A DNA stretch of 6,369 bases from an uncultured Bryobacteraceae bacterium (GTDB lineage Bacteria > Acidobacteriota > Terriglobia > Bryobacterales > Bryobacteraceae). The DNA lies in NCBI GenBank assembly GCA_937921835.1, contig CAKZVG010000344.1:1-6369 (forward strand). The letters run 5' to 3'. The notes under the pieces were generated by a model that did not search any database, was not told where the DNA came from, and saw only the letters and a program-made list of their open reading frames with translations. Position numbers and translations under genes: made by a program. This document shows, one piece after another, positions 1 to 4,460 of the stretch; position 1 is the first letter of the stretch, and each line of letters starts with the position of its first letter.

Positions 1-201
1 ATGATCATCACCAAGGACGGCAAAATCATCCGCCTGGAGGCCTCCAACATCCGCCAGGCGGGGCGCTCCACGCAGGGCGTGAAGCTGGTGACGCTCGAAG
101 AGGGCGACGCCGTCGCCGCCGCCAGCGTGATTCCGGAGGCCAACGGCGAAGAGAATGGAAACGGCGATAACGGCGCCCAGCAGGACCTGCCGCTTCAGTA
201 A
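1..201 (+). CDS. gyrA: DNA gyrase subunit A, C-terminal end (5' truncated by window)
   Basis: GyrA is the DNA-cleaving subunit of gyrase, and its C-terminal beta-pinwheel wraps DNA so that the enzyme can introduce negative supercoils. Only the last 66 residues are visible. The stretch MIITKDGKIIRL, then GRSTQGVKL, then LEEGDAVAAASVIPE matches the final blade of the GyrA pinwheel, where families typically read GR(N/S)TQGV(R/K)L..L.EGD.V...A.V. It ends in an Asn/Asp/Glu-rich tail (about residues 47-66), like the acidic tails that tune DNA wrapping in other GyrA proteins. The ATG at position 1 is almost certainly an internal methionine, since 66 residues cannot form a pinwheel and no ribosome binding site is visible. 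The catalytic tyrosine and the GyrA-box lie outside the window. ParC is the alternative, but the GRSTQGVKL form favours GyrA. Confidence 0.88.
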   Translation: MIITKDGKIIRLEASNIRQAGRSTQGVKLVTLEEGDAVAAASVIPEANGEENGNGDNGAQQDLPLQ

Positions 202-216
202 GGGGATAGCCCGGAG

Positions 217-243
217 CCGGCGGCTTTGGCCTGCCGCGGATTT
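217..243 (+). terminator. Candidate gyrA terminator hairpin
   Basis: GCGGC (220-224) pairs with GCCGC (233-237) around an 8-nt loop. CC (217-218) pairs with GG (238-239) if G219 is bulged. ATTT (240-243) follows, so the T-run is very short. It sits 15 bp after the gyrA stop and abuts the next promoter's -35 box. It is plausible as a weak intrinsic terminator, but chance pairing is possible in such GC-rich DNA. Confidence 0.35.
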
Positions 244-271
244 GACACTCCGGCGCGCGGTCGGCTAAGCT
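242..271 (+). promoter_or_regulatory. Sigma70-like promoter for rplM-rpsI
   Basis: A perfect TTGACA -35 box lies at 242-247. After an 18-bp spacer comes TAAGCT (266-271), which keeps the key T, A and final T of TATAAT. The predicted start is near 278, giving a leader of about 30 nt before rplM. The -35 box is strong and the -10 box is weak. No better -10 is present at 16-18 bp spacing. Confidence 0.6.
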
Positions 272-307
272 AGGAATTCGTAAGTCTCGAACGGAGAAGG
301 TCTGTCC

Positions 308-736
308 ATGAACACAGAATTTCCGTCCGGGAAGGAAATCACGCGGCAGTGGCACCTGATCGACGCCCAAGACGTGGTTCTGGGACGGCTCGCCAGCAGG
401 GCCGCCATGCTGCTGATGGGAAAACATAAACCTTCCTACACCCCTTTCCTGGACACGGGCGATCATGTGGTGGTCGTAAACGCGGCGAAGATCCGGCTCA
501 CGGGCCGGAAAGAGGATCAAAAGATTTACCGCCGGCACTCCGGCTACCCGGGCGGCCTCAGCGAGGTCAGTGCGCGCAAGGTGCGCGCGGCGCGCCCGGT
601 GCGGCTGGTGGAAGAGGCGGTTTCCGGAATGCTGCCCAAGACCAAGCTCGGCAAGCACATGATCCGCAAGCTGAAGGTCTACCCCGGGGAGAAGCACCCG
701 CATCAGGCGCAGAAGCCGGTCCCGATGGCGGTATAG
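308..736 (+). CDS. rplM: 50S ribosomal protein L13
   Basis: L13 is an early-assembling large-subunit protein that binds 23S rRNA. The 142-residue length is normal for the family. Family signatures appear in order: [16 protein letters not shown] (15-30), [15 protein letters not shown] (52-66), [10 protein letters not shown] (74-83), GMLPKTKLG (107-115) and [17 protein letters not shown] (121-137). The ATG is supported by the purine-rich GGAGAAGG at 293-300, which ends 7 nt upstream. The N-terminus carries about ten more residues before the conserved tryptophan than the shortest homologues, which is not unusual. A promoter lies just upstream, and rpsI follows after 14 bp, so the two form the usual L13-S9 pair and are very likely cotranscribed. 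Nothing looks damaged. Confidence 0.98.
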   Translation: MNTEFPSGKEITRQWHLIDAQDVVLGRLASRAAMLLMGKHKPSYTPFLDTGDHVVVVNAAKIRLTGRKEDQKIYRRHSGYPGGLSEVSARKVRAARPVRLVEEAVSGMLPKTKLGKHMIRKLKVYPGEKHPHQAQKPVPMAV

Positions 737-750
737 CGAGAGGAACGTAA

Positions 751-1149
751 GTGGCAGCGACATTAGTTCAGTATTTGGGAACGGGCCGGCGGAAGAGTTC
801 GGTGGCGCGGGTTTTCCTGCGCTCCGGCAAGGGCCAGATTCTTGTCAACAGCAAGCCGGTAGAGGAATATTTCACCAGCGAGACGGCGCGGGCGCTGATC
901 CGCCAGCCGCTGCTGGCCACCGAAACAGCCGACAAGTTCGACGTTCTGGTGCTCGCGCACGGCGGAGGCATCACGGGGCAGGCGGGCGCGGCCCGGCTGG
1001 GCATCGCCCGGGCGCTGGTGGAGTTCAATTCCGAGCTGCGCGCCAAGCTCAAGCAGTCCGGCTTCCTGACCCGCGACCCGCGCGCGCACGAGCGCAAGAA
1101 GTACGGCCGTCCCGGCGCGCGGCGGCGATTCCAGTTCTCGAAGCGTTAA
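751..1149 (+). CDS. rpsI: 30S ribosomal protein S9
   Basis: S9 sits in the small-subunit head, and its C-terminal tail reaches the P-site tRNA. The 132-residue protein shows [12 protein letters not shown] (10-21), [20 protein letters not shown] (70-89), [16 protein letters not shown] (104-119) and the invariant QFSKR terminus (128-132), whose last arginine contacts the tRNA anticodon stem-loop. The start is GTG, supported by GAGAGGA at 738-744, which ends 6 nt upstream. No in-frame ATG would preserve the conserved N-terminus. It lies 14 bp after rplM, the classical L13-S9 arrangement, so it should share the rplM promoter. The gene is complete and typical. Confidence 0.98.
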   Translation: MAATLVQYLGTGRRKSSVARVFLRSGKGQILVNSKPVEEYFTSETARALIRQPLLATETADKFDVLVLAHGGGITGQAGAARLGIARALVEFNSELRAKLKQSGFLTRDPRAHERKKYGRPGARRRFQFSKR

Positions 1150-1196
1150 TCCGATGAGGGCCCGGAGCGTTCATCCGCCGGCGGCTGCAAGGCCGG

Positions 1197-1243
1197 GGCG
1201 GGCGTGCCGTGTGCGGTCCCTCGGTTCCCACCCCGCGCCCGCC
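1197..1243 (+). promoter_or_regulatory. Structured leader upstream of rpsB
   Basis: The 142-bp gap 1150-1291 between rpsI and rpsB has no convincing -35/-10 pair and no T-run terminator. It contains a strong stem: GGCGGGCG (1197-1204) pairs perfectly with CGCCCGCC (1236-1243). Two further pairs, T1205-G1235 (wobble) and G1206-C1234, extend it inward. A small CCG-TGTG-CGG hairpin (1207-1216) can form inside the loop. Position and stability suit an mRNA leader for the S2/EF-Ts messages. S2 autoregulation through an rpsB leader is established in gammaproteobacteria, but I do not recognise that motif here. Confidence 0.35.
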
Positions 1244-1280
1244 GCAAATCTCGCTTTGGACCGCGGCGCGCGCTAACTCC

Positions 1281-1287
1281 AAGGAGG
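1281..1287 (+). promoter_or_regulatory. Ribosome binding site fixing the rpsB TTG start
   Basis: AAGGAGG is a near-perfect anti-16S match. It ends 4 nt before TTG at 1292 but 19 nt before the first in-frame ATG at 1307, which decides in favour of TTG. Confidence 0.85.
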
Positions 1288-1291
1288 CATT

Positions 1292-2188
1292 TTGCCGGCC
1301 ATTTCAATGAAAGAATTGCTCGAAGCGGGCGTTCACTTCGGGCACCAGACCAAGCGCTGGAATCCGAAGATGAAGGAATACATCTTCGGCGAACGCAACG
1401 GGATTTACATCATCGACCTTCAGAAGACGCTCAAGCTTTTCAAGGACGCGATGCTTTATGTGGGCGAGATGGCCAAGCAGGGCAAGAACGTGCTCTTTGT
1501 GGGCACCAAGCGCCAGGCCCAGGAAGCCATCGCCGAGGAAGCCACCCGCTGCGGACAGTATTACGTGAATCAACGCTGGCTGGGCGGCCTGCTCACCAAC
1601 AACGCCACCGTGCAGCGGTCGATCAAGCGGCTGAAGGATCTCGAAGCGCTGGCCTCCGACGCCAGTTACACCGGCCGGACCAAGAAGGAAGTGATCCGCC
1701 TGGAGCGCGAGCGCAAGCACCTCGATCAGAACCTGGCCGGCATCAAGGACATGCCGGGGCAGCCCGATCTGCTCTTCGTGGTGGATTCTAACAAGGAGTC
1801 CATCGCCGTCAAGGAGGCGCGCAAACTCGGGATCCCGGTGGTGGCGGTGGTAGACACCAACTGCGATCCGGACGAAGTGGATTACGTGATCCCTGGCAAC
1901 GACGACGCGCTGCGGGCCATCCGGCTGGTCACTAACAAGATCGCCGAGGCGGTCATCGAAGGGCGGGCGCTGGCGAGCGAGCAGGACTTTGTGACCGAGA
2001 AGGTCGTCACCGAGGAAACCCCGCTCGACGAGATTCCCGAGGCGACCCAGTACTTCGATCCGCAGTACGCGGAGCAGTTGATGGCGGAAGGGCTTTCCGA
2101 CGAGGACCTGCCCTCGGTGTCCCTGCCGCGCAAATTCCCCGCCCCGGAGGCGGCCGCCGAGCCGCCCAAGGCGGTCAGCGAGCAGTAA
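1292..2188 (+). CDS. rpsB: 30S ribosomal protein S2
   Basis: S2 joins the small subunit late, near the mRNA exit, and helps recruit S1. Conserved blocks are [19 protein letters not shown] (5-23), RWLGGLLTN (95-103), the [12 protein letters not shown] region (159-170) and [15 protein letters not shown] (196-210). The TTG start is chosen because homologues begin M-x-x-I-S-M-K and because of the well-placed AAGGAGG. At 298 residues it is longer than the E. coli protein (about 240). The surplus is a C-terminal tail (about 226-298), acidic and then Pro/Ala-rich, that is likely flexible. The gene is followed by tsf, as in most bacteria. No own promoter is evident, so it may be read from the rplM promoter or from an unrecognised signal in the 142-bp gap. 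Confidence 0.98.
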   Translation: MPAISMKELLEAGVHFGHQTKRWNPKMKEYIFGERNGIYIIDLQKTLKLFKDAMLYVGEMAKQGKNVLFVGTKRQAQEAIAEEATRCGQYYVNQRWLGGLLTNNATVQRSIKRLKDLEALASDASYTGRTKKEVIRLERERKHLDQNLAGIKDMPGQPDLLFVVDSNKESIAVKEARKLGIPVVAVVDTNCDPDEVDYVIPGNDDALRAIRLVTNKIAEAVIEGRALASEQDFVTEKVVTEETPLDEIPEATQYFDPQYAEQLMAEGLSDEDLPSVSLPRKFPAPEAAAEPPKAVSEQ

Positions 2189-2219
2189 GCGGCGCCGTGG
2201 CCACCGGCCGCGCGGCGGT

Positions 2220-2260
2220 CCCACCCGGCTGGGTTGGGCGCGGCGGGGCGGTGTGCCGCC
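2220..2260 (+). other. Two hairpins in the rpsB-tsf gap
   Basis: CCCACCC (2220-2226) pairs with GGGTTGGG (2231-2238) around a GGCT loop, with one bulged T. GGCGG (2247-2251) pairs with CCGCC (2256-2260) around a TGTG loop. No T-run follows either, so a terminator is unlikely. They may mark RNA processing, transcript stabilisation or partial attenuation between S2 and EF-Ts. The whole 107-bp gap (2189-2295) otherwise holds only the tsf ribosome binding site, GGAG at 2284-2287. Confidence 0.35.
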
Positions 2261-2295
2261 AGGCAGCGTAAGGAACTCCAGGCGGAGAGACGAAT

Positions 2296-2907
2296 ATGGC
2301 GGAAATAACCTCGCAGTTGGTGAAACAGCTTCGTGACATGACGGGCGCCGGCATGATGGAGTGCAAGAAGGCGCTGGAGGAGGCCAAGGGCGACCTCGAC
2401 GGGGCGCAGGTGGTGCTGCGCAAGCGCGGGCTCGCCTCGGCGGCGAAAAAGAGCGCGCGCTCGACCCGCCAAGGCGTGATCGGAACCTATGTGCACCCCG
2501 GGGCCCAGCTTGGCGTGATGGTGGAGGTCAACTGCGAGTCCGACTTCGTGGCGCGCACCGGCGACTTCCAGGAACTCGTCCACGACCTCGCCATGCAGGT
2601 GGCGGCGGCGGATCCGAAGTTCGTGCGCAAGGAGGACGTAACCGAGGAAGCCTTGCGGCAAGAGCGCGACATCCAGCGCGCTCGCGCGCTGGCCGAAGGC
2701 AAACCCGAGAAGATCGTCGACAAGGTGGTCGAGGGGCGGCTGGCGAAGTTCTACGAGGAGGTCTGCCTGCTCGAGCAGCCGTTCATCAAGGATAACAGCC
2801 AGACGGTGAAGGAAGTCATCCAGCAGAAGATCGCCAAACTGGGCGAGAACATCACCGTGGCGCGCTTCGTCCGCTTCAAGATCGGCGAAACCGCGCCCGC
2901 CGAATAG
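2296..2907 (+). CDS. tsf: Elongation factor Ts (short form)
   Basis: EF-Ts is the guanine nucleotide exchange factor that regenerates EF-Tu-GTP in the cytoplasm. The N-terminal UBA-like helical domain (about 1-45) carries [16 protein letters not shown] (12-27). The core has ESDFVA (81-86), whose Asp83-Phe84 pair corresponds to the residues that push into EF-Tu's Mg/nucleotide site. PFIKD (162-166) and [14 protein letters not shown] (181-194) complete the signature. At 203 residues it is a short-form EF-Ts, lacking the duplicated core half and long insertion of the E. coli protein (about 283). Short forms are known from Thermus and cyanobacteria and may act as dimers. GGAG at 2284-2287 lies 8 nt before the ATG. 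The pyrH ATG lies 19 bp downstream of the tsf stop, so the two are almost certainly cotranscribed. Confidence 0.98.
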   Translation: MAEITSQLVKQLRDMTGAGMMECKKALEEAKGDLDGAQVVLRKRGLASAAKKSARSTRQGVIGTYVHPGAQLGVMVEVNCESDFVARTGDFQELVHDLAMQVAAADPKFVRKEDVTEEALRQERDIQRARALAEGKPEKIVDKVVEGRLAKFYEEVCLLEQPFIKDNSQTVKEVIQQKIAKLGENITVARFVRFKIGETAPAE

Positions 2908-2916
2908 GGCGGCGCC

Positions 2917-2921
2917 GGAGG
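2917..2921 (+). promoter_or_regulatory. Ribosome binding site deciding the pyrH start
   Basis: GGAGG runs into the in-frame GTG at 2921, leaving that codon no spacer. It ends 5 nt before the ATG at 2927. This favours the ATG. Confidence 0.7.
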
Positions 2922-2926
2922 TGGCC

Positions 2927-3631
2927 ATGGCCTGCCAGCGCATTCTGCTCAAGTTGTCGGGTGAAGTCCTGGCCGGCTCGGGCGGCTTCGGCGTGGATCC
3001 CGCCCGCGTGAAGGCGCTGGCCGCCGAAGTCGCCGAATCCGCCGCCACCGGCGTTCAACTCGGACTGGTGGTCGGAGGCGGGAACTTCTTCCGCGGGGTC
3101 GCGGCCGCCGCCCGCGACATGGACCGCGTGGCGGCCGACCACATGGGCATGCTGGCCACGGTCATCAACTCCATCGCCTTGCAGGACGCGCTAGAGAAGC
3201 AGGGAGTCCCCACCCGCGTGATGACCGCCATCGAGATCCGCCAGGTGGCCGAACCCTACATCCGGCGCCGCGCCATCCGCCACCTCGAAAAAGGCCGGAT
3301 CGTCATCTTCGCCGCCGGCACCTCCAACCCTTACTTCTCTACCGATACGGCGGCGGCGCTGCGGGCCCTGGAGATCCACGCCGGCTTGCTCGCCAAGGCT
3401 ACGCGCGTCGACGGCATCTATGACAAAGACCCGCTCCAGCACCCCGATGCGCAGTTCTTCTCCGAAATCTCCTACGGCGAAGTCCTGAGCCGCAATCTGC
3501 GCGTAATGGACGCCTCCTCGGTGGCCATGTGCCGCGATAACCAGCTCCCCATCCGGGTGTTCAACCTGAATACGCACGGCAATATCATGCGGCTGGTGCG
3601 CGGGGAGCCGATCGGATCGCTGATCCACTAG
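2927..3631 (+). CDS. pyrH: Uridylate kinase (UMP kinase)
   Basis: PyrH phosphorylates UMP to UDP with ATP, the entry step to UTP and CTP. It belongs to the amino acid kinase fold and is normally a hexamer tuned by GTP and UTP. Visible motifs are KLSGE (9-13, phosphate loop), GGGNFFRG (50-57), [12 protein letters not shown] (71-82, UMP binding), [17 protein letters not shown] (131-147, catalytic and UMP contacts) and GIYDKDP (163-169). Length is 234 residues from the ATG at 2927. The reading frame extends two codons upstream to a GTG at 2921, but the ribosome binding site overlaps that codon, and homologues begin close to the RILLKLSGE strand. The third residue of the GT(G/S) loop is Ser rather than the more common Gly, a mild variation. 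It is followed by a hairpin terminator that separates it from frr. Confidence 0.97.
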   Translation: MACQRILLKLSGEVLAGSGGFGVDPARVKALAAEVAESAATGVQLGLVVGGGNFFRGVAAAARDMDRVAADHMGMLATVINSIALQDALEKQGVPTRVMTAIEIRQVAEPYIRRRAIRHLEKGRIVIFAAGTSNPYFSTDTAAALRALEIHAGLLAKATRVDGIYDKDPLQHPDAQFFSEISYGEVLSRNLRVMDASSVAMCRDNQLPIRVFNLNTHGNIMRLVRGEPIGSLIH

Positions 3632-3668
3632 CCCGCGGCGGGCCTGCCCCGCCCGGCGGGTTTCCCTT
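3632..3668 (+). terminator. Intrinsic terminator after pyrH
   Basis: CCCGC (3632-3636) pairs with GCGGG (3656-3660), and CGGGC (3639-3643) pairs with GCCCG (3651-3655). This gives a 10-bp GC stem with a 2-nt bulge and a 7-nt loop. It starts immediately after the pyrH stop. The tail is TTTCCCTT, an interrupted T-run, so termination may be partial. Confidence 0.55.
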
Positions 3669-3678
3669 GAAACCTGGA

Positions 3679-3687
3679 TGTTATAAT
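3679..3687 (+). promoter_or_regulatory. Extended -10 promoter for frr
   Basis: TGTTATAAT contains a perfect TATAAT -10 box (3682-3687) preceded by the TGn extension (3679-3680). No -35 match exists at 16-18 bp. The TTGAAA at 3667-3672 is only 9 bp from the -10 box. Extended -10 promoters can work without a -35 box. The predicted start is near 3694, giving a leader of about 32 nt before frr. Confidence 0.75.
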
Positions 3688-3725
3688 TGCGTTTGTCGGA
3701 CCCCAGCCGTGGATGGAGCTGAATC

Positions 3726-4331
3726 ATGAAATCTGGACAGACAACCCCCGCGAGCAATCAGACGTTCACCTCGGTCAAGGAGGTCGAGGCGCAGGCCAAG
3801 ACACGCATGGAGAAGGTCCTCGGCGACTTCCAGCACGCCATGGCCAGTATCCGCACCGGGCGGGCCTCGGTGAACATCTTCGACTCGCTACGGGTCGATT
3901 ACTATGGCACGCCTTCGCCGCTGAGCCACGTCGCCACGCTGCACGTTCCCGAGCCGTCGATGGTGACCATTCAACCCTATGACGTGTCGATGATCGGCAC
4001 CATCGAGAAAGCCATCCGCACGTCGGATCTGGGGCTGAACCCGATGAACGACGGCAAGCTGATCCGGGTGCCGATTCCGCAGTTGACCGGGGAACGCCGC
4101 AAGGAGATTGTCAAGCGCCTGCACCATATGGCCGAGGATCACCGGGTGGCCTTGCGCAACGTCCGCCGCGACGCCAACGAATCGTTCAAGAAGATGCTGA
4201 AGGACAAAGTCATCAGCGAGGACGAGGAACGCCGCGCGCTTGAGGAAATGCAGAAGCTCACGGACGGTTACATCGCCAAGCTCGATCAGGCGGCGAAAGG
4301 CAAAGAGAAAGAGATCCTCGACATCAAGTAG
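3726..4331 (+). CDS. frr: Ribosome recycling factor
   Basis: RRF works with EF-G to split post-termination ribosomes for reuse. Conserved segments are SIRTGRASVN (41-50), YYGTPSPL (59-66), SDLGLNPMNDGKLIR (100-114) and PQLTGERRKE (118-127). The C-terminal part completes the long three-helix bundle of domain I with basic and acidic helices (about 128-201). Length is 201 residues against a usual 185 or so, because of a Ser/Thr/Gln-rich N-terminal extension of about 15 residues ahead of the VKEVEAQAKTRMEKV helix. The ATG is backed by GGAG at 3715-3718, 7 nt upstream, so the extension is probably translated. Its own extended -10 promoter and the terminator after pyrH indicate expression partly independent of the rpsB-tsf-pyrH block, although gene order is the standard one. 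Confidence 0.98.
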   Translation: MKSGQTTPASNQTFTSVKEVEAQAKTRMEKVLGDFQHAMASIRTGRASVNIFDSLRVDYYGTPSPLSHVATLHVPEPSMVTIQPYDVSMIGTIEKAIRTSDLGLNPMNDGKLIRVPIPQLTGERRKEIVKRLHHMAEDHRVALRNVRRDANESFKKMLKDKVISEDEERRALEEMQKLTDGYIAKLDQAAKGKEKEILDIK

Positions 4332-4356
4332 CCGGCCGCGGCGAGTACCTCCGTTC

Positions 4357-4396
4357 TAGTACTTTCCGCTGACCCAAAATTCCCTACTGGTACTAC
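4357..4396 (+). repeat. TAGTAC/GTACTA inverted repeat
   Basis: TAGTAC (4357-4362) is mirrored by GTACTA (4391-4396) with a 28-bp gap. A third AGTAC lies at 4344-4348. The surrounding gap 4332-4460 is clearly more AT-rich than the genes on either side. This may be an operator-like site or a weak RNA stem between frr and the next gene. No known regulator motif was recognised. Confidence 0.3.
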
Positions 4397-4442
4397 AGAG
4401 ATTTGAGTCCGGCGGCCTATTCCTGACGCTAAGTTGCACCGA

Positions 4443-4448
4443 TAGAAT
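4443..4448 (+). promoter_or_regulatory. Possible -10 box for the GGDEF-like gene
   Basis: TAGAAT matches TATAAT in five of six positions, but no good -35 lies 16-18 bp upstream. TTGAGT at 4404-4409 is too far away. Transcription from here would begin near 4455, only about 6 nt before the ATG at 4461, and would give a nearly leaderless message. Confidence 0.3.
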
Positions 4449-4460
4449 GAACTGTAGGGG

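Noticed and set aside
26..763. 245-residue minus-strand open frame across gyrA end and rplM
   Set aside because: It runs through two real genes and a promoter, is Arg/Pro-rich, and matches no family.
1204..1791. 195-residue + strand frame overlapping rpsB
   Set aside because: It is a frame-shifted shadow of the rpsB leader and coding region, with Arg/Gly/His-rich low-quality sequence.
1304..2224. 306-residue minus-strand open frame
   Set aside because: It is antisense to nearly all of rpsB in codon register, a typical GC-rich mirror frame without domains.
2921..2926. GTG at 2921 as the pyrH start
   Set aside because: The GGAGG ribosome binding site overlaps this codon. The ATG at 2927 has a 5-nt spacer and fits homologue N-termini.
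1882..3048. 388-residue open frame on the minus strand
   Set aside because: It lies antisense to rpsB, tsf and pyrH, all firmly identified. Its His/Leu/Arg-rich composition is that of a GC-rich shadow frame, with no recognisable motif.
3667..3687. TTGAAA as the -35 box of the frr promoter
   Set aside because: Only 9 bp separate it from TATAAT, too short for a sigma70 promoter. The TGn extension explains the promoter better.
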